DNA from: Gillisia sp. UBA3175
GTDB taxonomy: Bacteria > Bacteroidota > Bacteroidia > Flavobacteriales > Flavobacteriaceae
Reading direction: 5' to 3'
DNA: 64,000 bases
Assembly: GCA_002364325.1 (NCBI GenBank)
Contig: DEXV01000002.1
Coordinates: 296,831 to 360,830, forward strand
The position numbers were made by a program, and so were the translations under genes. Below are positions 52,047 through 62,754 of this stretch, piece after piece. Below the pieces are notes generated by a model. It saw only the letters and a program-made list of their open reading frames with translations, ran no database searches and was not told the DNA's origin. Each line of letters opens with the position of its first letter. The first letter of the stretch is position 1.

Positions 52047-53447
52047 ATGAAACAATTTATTAAACTGCTAAGTGTATCTGTACTCGGAGGAGTTCTAACT
52101 TTAGGCTCCTACAAACTGATCCTAGAAGAGGATTTTAAAAATACTGAAAATCCAAGTACAGAAGAATCCAGATCCTCCTTTTTACCAGTTTCAAATTCAA
52201 ACAAAATTTATGGCACTAATGCCGACTTCACAGAAGCTGCTGAAAAAACGGTTCACGCTGTTGTTCACGTTAAAAATGTAGCTGTCTTTGATAAGCCTAA
52301 TAGCATTTGGGAATATTATTCTCGTGGTGGTAATACAGGGAAAGCCTTACAAGGAACTGGTTCTGGCGTGATCATTTCTCCAGATGGCTATATAGTTACT
52401 AATAACCATGTTATAAAAGGTGCAGGTGAAATTGAAGTTACATTAAATAATAACCGGAACTATATCGCTAAAGTAATTGGGGTAGATTCTAAAGCAGATA
52501 TAGCTCTCATTAAGATAGATGCCACAGATCTTGAATACCTACCTTTTGGAAACTCCAACGATATAAAATTAGGGGAATGGGTATTAGCTGTCGGGAATCC
52601 ATTTAATTTAACCTCTACAGTTACGGCAGGAATTGTGAGTGCTAAAGCCCGTGATCTTAATGCTTACGATGGTACTCCACAATCCTTTATTCAAACAGAT
52701 GCAGCTATTAACCCTGGAAATAGTGGTGGAGCTCTGGTAAATATCGACGGAAAATTAATCGGAATTAATACGGCTATCACTTCTCAAACCGGAAGTTATA
52801 TAGGATACGGTTTTGCAGTTCCATCTAACAATGCTAGAAAAATTGTTGAAGATATTATGGAATATGGAAATGTTCAACAAGGAATTTTAGGTATTAGAGG
52901 TAACGACGTAAATGCCGCCATCACTCAGCAATTCGATCTTAATATATCCCAAGGGGTTTTTGTTGGCGATGTAGATTCTGGTAGTGGTGCTGCATTGGCA
53001 GGTATTAAAGAAGGTGATGTTATAAGACAAATAGACAATATCGAAATTCGCAAAATGTCTGATCTTACTGGCTATCTGGGCTCCAAACGTCCTAAAGATG
53101 TAGTGAATGTGAAAATTATAAGAGATGGCCGAGAACGAGAGCTATCTGTAGAACTTGCAAAATATGAAACATTTGCCATTGATGCTATTGGCCTTGAAAT
53201 TACTGATGCATCCAAAAATGATCTAGAAGCTTACAATGTAACTAATGGAGTAAAAATATCACGTGCATTAAAAGGCGATGAACAATCTCAAGCCTTGGTA
53301 GGCATCATTATAACCAAAATTAATAGCGAGAGAGTAAATAGTATAAATGATGTTAAAAAAGTCCTGAGGAGCAAAAATGAATCAGAACCAATTAGTGTCA
53401 CTTTTGTAAATCAAAAAGGTCAAGAACAAACCTATATCTGGAGATAA
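52047..53447 (+). CDS. Do-family serine protease (DegP/HtrA)
   Basis: A 466-residue periplasmic protease and chaperone. A membrane-type signal covers 1-24; the trypsin-like domain has H121 (VTNNHVIKG), D151 (SKADIALIK) and S226 (NPGNSGGALV); two PDZ domains follow (about 270-365 and 375-460, with GVFVGDVDSGSGAALAGIKEGD in the first; motif cited by its GVFV and AGIKEGD parts). Length is normal. It degrades misfolded envelope proteins, a natural partner of BamD-type assembly and T9SS traffic. Confidence 0.95.
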   Translation: MKQFIKLLSVSVLGGVLTLGSYKLILEEDFKNTENPSTEESRSSFLPVSNSNKIYGTNADFTEAAEKTVHAVVHVKNVAVFDKPNSIWEYYSRGGNTGKALQGTGSGVIISPDGYIVTNNHVIKGAGEIEVTLNNNRNYIAKVIGVDSKADIALIKIDATDLEYLPFGNSNDIKLGEWVLAVGNPFNLTSTVTAGIVSAKARDLNAYDGTPQSFIQTDAAINPGNSGGALVNIDGKLIGINTAITSQTGSYIGYGFAVPSNNARKIVEDIMEYGNVQQGILGIRGNDVNAAITQQFDLNISQGVFVGDVDSGSGAALAGIKEGDVIRQIDNIEIRKMSDLTGYLGSKRPKDVVNVKIIRDGRERELSVELAKYETFAIDAIGLEITDASKNDLEAYNVTNGVKISRALKGDEQSQALVGIIITKINSERVNSINDVKKVLRSKNESEPISVTFVNQKGQEQTYIWR

Positions 53448-53466
53448 TCCAGCCTTTAAAAATTAG

Positions 53467-53503
53467 TAACCTACTGTAAAATATACGGTAGGTTATTTTT
53501 TTT
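53467..53503 (+). terminator. Intrinsic terminator of htrA
   Basis: TAACCTACTGTA pairs with TACGGTAGGTTA (one T-G wobble) around AAATA, followed by eight T residues, 20 bases after the htrA stop. Confidence 0.9.
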
Positions 53504-53534
53504 AAAAATGTTTTACGAAAACGTTTGAAATCTA

Positions 53535-53542
53535 TACTTTTG
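53535..53542 (+). promoter_or_regulatory. -7 box of gap
   Basis: TACTTTTG, an exact TAnnTTTG, 38 bases before the ATG; a T-rich element lies about 20 bases further upstream in the -33 position. Confidence 0.65.
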
Positions 53543-53580
53543 CACCGCTTTAACAACACACAATTTAACTCTATAAAAAA

Positions 53581-55029
53581 ATGGGATTTAACGAAGTTTA
53601 CGAAAAAGAACTTGCTTTTCAGGCAGACCGCAGACGCGCCTCTGTGGAATTCATTAAAATTATTAGTGATCTATGGTATGATAAATCTATAGAATTGGTT
53701 CTTTTTAGAAATCAATTAATAAATAGAAATGTAAGTGATATATTAAACTTGCATGAATATGCCGGCGCATTTGTTGAAAAACCGATCTCCATTTTCGATT
53801 CTGTAGAGATCGCTCAAGCTATCAAAGATCTTGATCTACCACCTGCAAAGTTAGATATTGGGAAACTTACCTATGAATATCATTTAGAGGATGTAGATTA
53901 CAATAATGCAAAAGCCTTTATTTCAAATAAACTGAAAAACGCTAAAGACTATCAAGATATTACTCCTAAAGATGTTGTTCTTTATGGATTTGGTAGAATT
54001 GGAAGATTAGTAGCAAGAGAGCTTATGACCAGAACTGGAGTTGGAAGTCAATTAAGACTTAGAGCCATTGTAACTAGAGGAAAAGTGGATGCTACCATCT
54101 TAGAAAAACGTGCATCTCTTTTAAGAAATGATTCGGTACATGGAGATTTTTCAGGAACGGTTACCGTAGATGAGAAAAACTCGGCCTTAATAATAAATGG
54201 GACCACAGTACATATAATCTCTGCAAACGATCCGGAGGAAATAGACTATACTAAGTACGGGATTGAAGATGCTTTGATCATAGATAATACCGGAGTGTTT
54301 AGAGACAAAGAAGAACTAAGCAGACATTTAACATCTAAAGGAGCGAGTAAAGTTTTACTTACTGCACCGGGTAAAGGAATACCAAACATAGTTCACGGGG
54401 TGAATCATAAAGAACATAATCCAGATGAGATCTCTATTTTCTCTGCCGCTTCTTGTACCACAAATGCTATAACGCCTGTTCTTAAAGCAATAGAAGATTC
54501 TCTAGGAGTTGTTCATGGGCATTTAGAAACTATTCATGCATACACCAATGATCAAAATTTGGTTGATAACATGCATAGCAAATACCGCAGAGGTCGTGCT
54601 GCAGGATTAAATATGGTAATTACTGAAACAGGAGCTGGAAAGGCAGTGGCTAAGGCCTTACCTGTTTTTGAAGGTAAATTAACATCTAATGCTATTAGAG
54701 TTCCAGTACCTAATGGTTCTCTGGCTATTTTAAATTTAGAAGTTCAAAGTCCTACTACTGTAGATGGCGTTAATACTATCATTAAAAAGTATGCTTTAGA
54801 AGGAGAATTAGTTGAGCAAATTAAATACTCTTTAGACAATGAATTGGTCTCTACAGATATAGTTGGCTCTTCTGCCCCTGCAATTTTTGATAGCAAAGCA
54901 ACAATTTCGACAGAAGATGGAAAGAACATTGTGCTTTATATCTGGTATGATAACGAATATGGTTATAGCCATCAAGTTATTAGGCTTGCAAAATATATTG
55001 CAAAAGTTAGAAGATTCACGTACTACTAA
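53581..55029 (+). CDS. gap: Glyceraldehyde-3-phosphate dehydrogenase, long Bacteroidota form
   Basis: A 482-residue GAPDH. The catalytic body begins at about 132: NAD-binding GFGRIGR at 136-142, the active-site cysteine C292 in SAASCTTNAITP, the histidine in TIHAYTNDQN, and WYDNEYGYSHQVIRL near the end. The first 130 residues are an extra domain absent from the classical 330-residue enzyme; it is mostly helical (YEKELAFQADRRRASVEFIK). Such long forms are known in Bacteroidota. It has its own promoter and terminator, as expected for a strongly expressed glycolytic gene. Confidence 0.95.
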   Translation: MGFNEVYEKELAFQADRRRASVEFIKIISDLWYDKSIELVLFRNQLINRNVSDILNLHEYAGAFVEKPISIFDSVEIAQAIKDLDLPPAKLDIGKLTYEYHLEDVDYNNAKAFISNKLKNAKDYQDITPKDVVLYGFGRIGRLVARELMTRTGVGSQLRLRAIVTRGKVDATILEKRASLLRNDSVHGDFSGTVTVDEKNSALIINGTTVHIISANDPEEIDYTKYGIEDALIIDNTGVFRDKEELSRHLTSKGASKVLLTAPGKGIPNIVHGVNHKEHNPDEISIFSAASCTTNAITPVLKAIEDSLGVVHGHLETIHAYTNDQNLVDNMHSKYRRGRAAGLNMVITETGAGKAVAKALPVFEGKLTSNAIRVPVPNGSLAILNLEVQSPTTVDGVNTIIKKYALEGELVEQIKYSLDNELVSTDIVGSSAPAIFDSKATISTEDGKNIVLYIWYDNEYGYSHQVIRLAKYIAKVRRFTYY

Positions 55030-55498
55030 TACTTTAAATTCCATAAATACACAAAAGATCTACCCTACAGGTAGATCTTTTCTTTTAGATGTATTCCGAT
55101 TTGGAATTATATGGTAAATCTCTGATCTAAATCTTTTGAAGAAAAAAAATAATTGAGATCTCAAAGATTTAGATACCAGGATTTGACCTAAAGCATTGAA
55201 TATTTTTAAAAATAGATATATCTATAGATTTTTAGAAAAAACAAAGGGAAATTTCGAATTTAAAGAGGTATTACAAAAAGAACAACTTTGAAAAGAAGAA
55301 AAACAAGAATCATGACTCATGACTAAAGTTTAGAGAAGAAAGAAAAGCAGTTTGAAAGGAGAAAGATGACTCATTTTAATAAGATCTTCGACTCCCTTAT
55401 TTTAATCCTAAACCATATTAATTCCTTAAAAATTAAAAAATTGGCAATAAGTCATTTTCTGATGCGTTGTTAGGTTAACCAAACCAAAAAACATTACA
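55030..55498. other. 469-base intergenic stretch after gap
   Basis: Holds the gap terminator (55053-55085), a purine-rich tract from about 55240 to 55370, a tandem heptamer TCATGAC-TCATGAC at about 55312-55325, and a palindrome GGTTAACC at 55473-55480 close to the next gene. No ORF or RNA gene recognised. Confidence 0.55.
55053..55085 (+). terminator. Intrinsic terminator of gap
   Basis: Perfect 12-bp stem AAAAGATCTACC / GGTAGATCTTTT with loop CTACA, followed by a T-rich run. Confidence 0.92.
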
Positions 55499-56086
55499 AT
55501 GAACAAACTATTATTATTAATTTTAAGTATCGTCTGCCTTGCAAATACAGCAATAGCACAGGAGGATATTCAAGAAAGCACAACTCCTATTGAAGAAGAA
55601 TTTACTAGAATTATTGAGACTTCTAATGATTATCAAGGTTATAAAGTTGTAGATTATAATGACTTAGTAAAATTAAAGAAGAGTACCGCGAATTTTATTG
55701 GAGAATTGAATAATGAAATTGTAACTCAGAAGAACACCATTTCACAACAACAAGCTGAGATTGCAAATTTAAAAGTCGAACTTGAAACCACACAAAAGGA
55801 TTTGGTAGAAGTAACTGCAGATAAGGATGCAATTACTTTTCTGGGCATGCCTTTTAGTAAAGGATCATATATGGCGCTTATGTGGGGAATAGTCGCCATT
55901 TTAATCTTGTTTCTACTTTTCTTTATCTACAGATTTAAAAAAGGTCATGTTCAAACTTCTGAAGCCAAGAACAATCTAATTGCAACTGAAAAAGAATTTG
56001 AAGATTATAAAGCTAAAGCTTTAGTAAAGGAGCAAAGACTAGGAAGATTATTGCAAGATGAACGAAATAAAGCAAGTGATTATTAA
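55499..56086 (+). CDS. Membrane-anchored coiled-coil protein of unknown function
   Basis: A 195-residue protein: signal peptide 1-20 (LANTAIAQ), a region rich in Glu and Thr, a coiled coil over about 68-105 (NEIVTQKNTISQQQAEIANL), one membrane segment near 120-142 (MALMWGIVAILILFLLFFIY) and a basic, coiled C-terminal tail. Homologues are sometimes labelled tRNA (guanine-N1)-methyltransferase in databases, because they lie next to trmD; nothing in this sequence supports that name. It could be a structural or scaffolding envelope protein. It is followed by trmD after 67 bases. Confidence 0.8.
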   Translation: MNKLLLLILSIVCLANTAIAQEDIQESTTPIEEEFTRIIETSNDYQGYKVVDYNDLVKLKKSTANFIGELNNEIVTQKNTISQQQAEIANLKVELETTQKDLVEVTADKDAITFLGMPFSKGSYMALMWGIVAILILFLLFFIYRFKKGHVQTSEAKNNLIATEKEFEDYKAKALVKEQRLGRLLQDERNKASDY

Positions 56087-56153
56087 TTAAGATTTTATCT
56101 CACCCACTACAATCTAGTAATTTCGCATCTTTGCATCAGAAAAAAATATAAGC

Positions 56154-56834
56154 ATGCGCATAGATATTATTACGGTTGTACCTGAAATTCTAACAAGTCC
56201 ATTTGATGTTTCCATATTAAAAAGAGCTATTGATAAAGGACTAGTTGAAATTCATTTACACAACCTTCGCGATTATGTTACAGATAACTATAAGCAGATC
56301 GACGATTACCAATTTGGGGGTGGCGCGGGCATGGTCATGATGATCGAGCCTATAGATAAATGTATTACAGATCTAAAATCTCAACGTGATTATGACGAGG
56401 TGATCTATATGACACCAGATGGGGCCAAGTTTGATCAACGAACAGCAAATGCACTTTCCTTAAAAGAAAATATTATCATTCTTTGTGGTCATTATAAAGG
56501 GGTAGACCAAAGAGTCCGAGATCATTTTGTAACAAAGGAGATCTCTATTGGAGATTATGTGCTCTCTGGTGGTGAGCTGGCCGCGGCAGTAGTATGCGAT
56601 TCTATAATTAGATTGATCCCAGGCGTACTTGGTAACGAAACTTCTGCACTTACAGATTCTTTTCAAGATGATCTTTTAGCACCTCCGGTATATACAAGGC
56701 CTGCTGAGTATAATGGATGGAAAGTTCCAGAAATTTTAACCTCTGGAAATTTTCCTAAAATTGAAGCATGGAGAGAAGAACAGTCTTTTGAGAGAACAAA
56801 AAAGCTACGTCCCGATTTACTAAATGAAGATTAA
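56154..56834 (+). CDS. trmD: tRNA (guanine-N1-)-methyltransferase TrmD
   Basis: A 226-residue SPOUT-fold methyltransferase that makes m1G37 in tRNAs and prevents frameshifting. [13 protein letters not shown] at the start, the conserved [18 protein letters not shown] loop, [13 protein letters not shown] and the knot region [15 protein letters not shown] are present, followed by the C-terminal [19 protein letters not shown]. Length is normal. rplS follows on the same strand with its own promoter, the trmD-rplS order being widespread in bacteria. Confidence 0.97.
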   Translation: MRIDIITVVPEILTSPFDVSILKRAIDKGLVEIHLHNLRDYVTDNYKQIDDYQFGGGAGMVMMIEPIDKCITDLKSQRDYDEVIYMTPDGAKFDQRTANALSLKENIIILCGHYKGVDQRVRDHFVTKEISIGDYVLSGGELAAAVVCDSIIRLIPGVLGNETSALTDSFQDDLLAPPVYTRPAEYNGWKVPEILTSGNFPKIEAWREEQSFERTKKLRPDLLNED

Positions 56835-56868
56835 TAGTTATTTAGTATGTTTTTTAGATTAAATTAAT

Positions 56869-56876
56869 TAATTTTG
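56869..56876 (+). promoter_or_regulatory. -7 box of rplS
   Basis: TAATTTTG matches TAnnTTTG, 70 bases before the rplS ATG, so the gene has its own promoter besides any read-through from trmD. Confidence 0.6.
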
Positions 56877-56881
56877 CACTC

Positions 56882-56946
56882 GTTTCTAAATCAACCTCTG
56901 GCGATATCCGTGAATGTTGGTTTAGCGTTTACTAAAAATATTAATT
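56882..56946 (+). promoter_or_regulatory. Probable autoregulatory leader of rplS (L19)
   Basis: The leader between the -7 box and the ATG can fold with AACC (56893-56896) opposite GGTT (about 56919-56922) and holds an unusually GC-rich core CTGGCGATATCCGTG for this genome. An L19 leader class in Flavobacteriia has been described, as I recall; membership here was not tested. Confidence 0.35.
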
Positions 56947-57300
56947 ATGGAATCCCTAATTAAATTCGTTCAAGACGAATTCGTTACTAAAAAAGAATTT
57001 CCTGAATATTCAGCAGGTGATACTATCACTGTGTATTATGAAATTAAGGAAGGGGCAAAAACTCGTACTCAGTTTTTTAGAGGTGTAGTTATTCAAGTTA
57101 AAGGAACTGGTGCTTCAAAAACTTTCACCATTAGAAAAATGAGTGGTACAGTTGGAGTAGAGCGTATCTTCCCAGTTAACTTGCCTGCATTGCAGAAAAT
57201 TGAAGTTAATAAGCGTGGTGCCGTTAGAAGAGCTCGTATTTACTACTTTAGAGGTCTTACTGGTAAGAAAGCCCGTATCAAAGAACAAAGAAGAAGATAA
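56947..57300 (+). CDS. rplS: 50S ribosomal protein L19
   Basis: A 117-residue ribosomal protein at the interface of the subunits. FPEYSAGDTITVYYEIKEG, RTQFFRGVVIQVKG, TFTIRKMSGTVGVERIFPVN and the basic C-terminal RGAVRRARIYYFRGLTGKKA are the L19 family pattern. Length is normal. It has its own -7 box and a strong terminator directly after it. Confidence 0.98.
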   Translation: MESLIKFVQDEFVTKKEFPEYSAGDTITVYYEIKEGAKTRTQFFRGVVIQVKGTGASKTFTIRKMSGTVGVERIFPVNLPALQKIEVNKRGAVRRARIYYFRGLTGKKARIKEQRRR

Positions 57301-57321
57301 ATATCCTTCTTTAGAGAAAAT

Positions 57322-57349
57322 AAAAAGCCCCTTTGTTGGGGCTTTTTTT
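57322..57349 (+). terminator. Intrinsic terminator of rplS
   Basis: Stem AAAAAGCCCC / GGGGCTTTTT with loop TTTGTT and a seven-T tail, 21 bases after the stop. Confidence 0.95.
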
Positions 57350-57616
57350 GTTTATAAGATGCACAAAACTCCTAGGTAGTTTTTTAAACACCTTTAAATT
57401 ATAGCTATAAATACCATTTACTTATAGTTATAACATGTTGATAAATAACAAGTTAAATATATTTGAGTTTAACCTTAATGGTTGTAAATTTATATGTACT
57501 TTATTTAATAGATTAATAGGATGACAAAAGGATTTCTATTAACAATACAACTCAAAGTACTGTAAAGCATGTTCTTTACATATGTTCTTATCTTCTATAA
57601 AACGTACATTTTGCAC

Positions 57617-57806
57617 AGCAAAAGCAGTTTGAAAGATATGAACGTCTTTGATACCATTTAATCGCGTTCGTGGTTAATTGATATCATGTGAAATAGTGCA
57701 CGGAGTAAGTTGTGGTAATTGACTTATGATTGATCTTTATGATCCAACGGTAAAGCGCTATTTCGTTAGAAGCCATTTCAATGTACAAAGTATACTGAAA
57801 TGGCTT
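57617..57806 (+). ncRNA. Candidate structured non-coding RNA
   Basis: This stretch has no ORF but ends in a strong terminator although rplS already has its own, so an independent short transcript is implied. A 10-bp stem GAAATAGTGC (57690-57699) / GCGCTATTTC (57755-57764, one G-U pair) encloses further hairpins: TAAGT/ACTTA (57706-57710, 57722-57726) or GTTG/CAAC (57709-57712, 57745-57748), and GATC-TTTAT-GATC at 57732-57744. The 5' end is uncertain; TACATTTTG at 57605-57613 is a near-match to a -7 box. Size and position would fit a 6S-type or other housekeeping RNA (6S-Flavo is one known class), but I cannot assign it. Confidence 0.45.
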
Positions 57807-57810
57807 TTTT
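57771..57810 (+). terminator. Strong intrinsic terminator of the candidate ncRNA
   Basis: AGCCATTTCA pairs with TGAAATGGCT; the stem continues inward (ATGTAC / GTATAC, with one mismatch and one wobble) to a 3-base loop, and six T residues follow. Confidence 0.88.
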
Positions 57811-57893
57811 ATTATTAAATTTTACCTAAAACCTTGGTTTTAGCCGCTTCTCCTCTATGATAAAATTTCTAAAAACCGTATCTTCGCGGGAAT

Positions 57894-57917
57894 TAGGATT
57901 TTACATCCTACTTTTTT
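57894..57917 (+). promoter_or_regulatory. Terminator-like hairpin in the icd leader
   Basis: TAGGAT (57894-57899) pairs with ATCCTA (57905-57910) and is followed by CTTTTTT. A weak -7-like TATCTTCG at 57879-57886 just upstream would place the hairpin at the very 5' end of the icd mRNA, where it could act as an attenuator or stabiliser. Confidence 0.35.
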
Positions 57918-57993
57918 CAGAAAACATAATTAATTAATAAACCTTATAGGGTATGGGGATTTTTTTCCTTAGCTACATTCGGCTTATTTATAA

Positions 57994-60228
<2,235 letters not shown>

Positions 60229-60248
60229 AAAAAAATAATTAATTCTCT

Positions 60249-60285
60249 AAAAGCTCTGATGAATATCATCAGAGCTTTTTTATTT
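60249..60285 (+). terminator. Intrinsic terminator of icd
   Basis: Perfect 14-bp stem AAAAGCTCTGATGA / TCATCAGAGCTTTT with a three-base loop ATA and a T-rich tail, 20 bases after the stop. Confidence 0.95.
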
Positions 60286-60384
60286 AGCATAACACATCGC
60301 TAAACATAATAGAATTGTTTCTTAAGAACTTGGCAGTTTTTATGTTGATTAAACGACAAATCCTATATTTACTTTAAAAATAGA

Positions 60385-62751
60385 TTGAGAAAATTTTTAT
60401 CGGCAGTATTCATTCTTTTTTTGAGCGGGCTTCAAGCTCAAGGAACCATTACTATTAATGGTGTAATAAAAGATGCCGCAAACAATGAAACTCTTTATGG
60501 AGTCAACTTATTTGCAACCAACCTAAATACTGGAGTTGTTAGTAACCAATATGGATTCTATTCGCTCAAACTCCCTAAAGGCCAACATAACCTAGTCATC
60601 TCTTATATCGGTTATAAAGAACAATCAATCACTATAAACCTTAATGAAAATAGCACTTATAATTTTTCATTAGTAGAAACTTCAGAAATATTGCAAGAAG
60701 TTATAGTGAATGATGATTCTCAACGATTAAATATTCGGGAACCGGAGATGAGCGTAAATAGATTAGATATTAGCACTATTCAAAAATTACCCGTTGTTTT
60801 TGGAGAAGTAGATATTGTAAAATCACTATTGTTGCTTCCCGGAGTTTCCAATGCCGGAGAAGGTTCTTCAGGATTTAATGTGCGAGGTGGTGCAGTAGAT
60901 CAAAATCTCATTTTATTAGATGAAGCTACTATTTACAATTCCTCTCATTTATTCGGACTCTTTTCAGTTTTCAATCCAGATGCAATTAAAAATCTAAAAC
61001 TATACAAAGGGGGAATTCCGGCAAAATATGGTGGAAGAGTATCTTCTGTATTGGATATTTTTCAGAAAGATGGAAATAGTAAAGAATTCAAAGCGAATGG
61101 AGGAATAGGAATAATTTCTAGTAGATTATTAGCAGAAGGACCTATTGTTAAGGATAAAGGTTCATTCTTAATTGGTGGAAGAAGCTCTTATGCGCATCTA
61201 TTTCTGAAACTCACAGAAAATGAAAATACCGCATATTTCTATGATCTAAATACAAAGTTGAGTTATAGGCTGGATAATAGTAACACCATCTTATTCTCAG
61301 GATATTTTGGCAGAGATGTTTTCAATATAAATGAAAACTTTAAAAACACCTATGGAAATACGGTTTTTAACCTGAGGTGGAATCACGTACTTTCAGATAA
61401 TATTTTTACCAATCTCTCTGTTATCTATAGTGATTATTACTACGGACTTACGCTAGATTTTGTAGAATTCAACTGGAATAGTGGTATCAAAAATCTTAAC
61501 TTGAAGTATGATTTTAGCCAGTATATAAGCGAAACTATAAGTTTAGATTATGGAATACAGAACACCTATTATGAATTTAATCCTGGTGAAATCCAGCCCA
61601 GCACACCAACATCTGGGATTATAGATTACAAATTAACAAAAAAATATGCTTTTGAAAGTGCTCTTTATTTTTCAGCTGTACATAATATTAGCGATGAATT
61701 AACCGCAGAATATGGAATACGATTTAGCAATTTCTTGAGATTAGGTCAAGATGAGCTAAATCTTTATAATAACGATCAAGCTGTAGTATTTAACAATGAT
61801 TTTAAAATATATGAAAAGGCTGTGCCCATTGGTACCAAATCTTTAAATAAATCTAAAGTTGAAAAATATTTCAAAGCTATAGAACCTAGAATAGCATTGG
61901 CATATAGTTTTAACGACAATCAGTCTGTAAAGCTAAGTTATAATAGAATGAATCAGTATTTACATCTAATAACCAACACCAGCTCACCTACTCCACTGGA
62001 TATTTGGGCCCCTAGTGGCAAATATATAGACCCGCAAGTACTTGATCAAATAGCAATTGGATATTTTGAAAATATAGTTAATGGCGATTACAGCTTGGAA
62101 ATTGAAAGCTTTTATAAAAAGATCCAAAACAGAGTGAACTATATAGATGGCGCAAATCTTATAGCTAATAATGCAATAGAACAAGTAATATTACCTGGAA
62201 AAGCTAGGGCATATGGTCTAGAATTCCTATTCAAGAAGAATACTGGAAACTTTACTGGATGGGTAGCTTACACTTTATCCAAATCTGAACAAAAGACCCC
62301 AGGAAGAACATCCTTAGAAACAGGAATTAATAATGGATCTTGGTATGAAACGGCATATGACAAGACCCACGATATTTCTATCACGGCTAGTTATGAAGTA
62401 AATGAAAAGTGGCAGATAAATAGCAATTTCAATTATCAAACTGGTTTACCTACTACCTATCCCAATGCACAATATACTTTCGAAAACTTAGTGATCCCAG
62501 TGTATTCCCCAAGAAACAGTGACCGTCTACCCTCCTATCATAGGCTAGATCTTTCCGCTACCTATACGCCTACTAAGAATAGAACCAGGAATTATAAATC
62601 TTCATGGAATTTCGGAATTTATAATCTCTATGCTAGAAAAAATGCAGTTTCTTTAAGTTTTAGAAACAATAACGATACCGGAATGAATGAAGCCATAAGG
62701 CTATCTATTTTTGGCATAATTCCATCAGTTACTTATAACTTTAAGTTTTAG
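60385..62751 (+). CDS. TonB-dependent receptor with carboxypeptidase-like domain
   Basis: A 788-residue outer-membrane receptor. Signal peptide 1-18 (LFLSGLQAQ), carboxypeptidase-D regulatory-like domain 22-105 (INGVIKDAANNETLYGVNLF), plug domain about 110-225 (SSGFNVRGGAVDQNLILLDE and YKGGIPAKYGGRVSSVLDI), then a 22-strand-type barrel ending in VTYNFKF with the terminal aromatic. The start is TTG at 60385. With the DUF4249 lipoprotein that begins three bases after its stop it forms a receptor/lipoprotein pair analogous to, but distinct from, SusC/SusD. The ligand is unknown. Confidence 0.93.
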   Translation: MRKFLSAVFILFLSGLQAQGTITINGVIKDAANNETLYGVNLFATNLNTGVVSNQYGFYSLKLPKGQHNLVISYIGYKEQSITINLNENSTYNFSLVETSEILQEVIVNDDSQRLNIREPEMSVNRLDISTIQKLPVVFGEVDIVKSLLLLPGVSNAGEGSSGFNVRGGAVDQNLILLDEATIYNSSHLFGLFSVFNPDAIKNLKLYKGGIPAKYGGRVSSVLDIFQKDGNSKEFKANGGIGIISSRLLAEGPIVKDKGSFLIGGRSSYAHLFLKLTENENTAYFYDLNTKLSYRLDNSNTILFSGYFGRDVFNINENFKNTYGNTVFNLRWNHVLSDNIFTNLSVIYSDYYYGLTLDFVEFNWNSGIKNLNLKYDFSQYISETISLDYGIQNTYYEFNPGEIQPSTPTSGIIDYKLTKKYAFESALYFSAVHNISDELTAEYGIRFSNFLRLGQDELNLYNNDQAVVFNNDFKIYEKAVPIGTKSLNKSKVEKYFKAIEPRIALAYSFNDNQSVKLSYNRMNQYLHLITNTSSPTPLDIWAPSGKYIDPQVLDQIAIGYFENIVNGDYSLEIESFYKKIQNRVNYIDGANLIANNAIEQVILPGKARAYGLEFLFKKNTGNFTGWVAYTLSKSEQKTPGRTSLETGINNGSWYETAYDKTHDISITASYEVNEKWQINSNFNYQTGLPTTYPNAQYTFENLVIPVYSPRNSDRLPSYHRLDLSATYTPTKNRTRNYKSSWNFGIYNLYARKNAVSLSFRNNNDTGMNEAIRLSIFGIIPSVTYNFKF

Positions 62752-62754
62752 AAA

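Noticed and set aside
55499..56086. tRNA (guanine-N1)-methyltransferase as name for the coiled-coil protein
   Set aside because: It has a signal peptide, a coiled coil and one membrane helix and no SPOUT or Rossmann motif; the real TrmD is the next gene.
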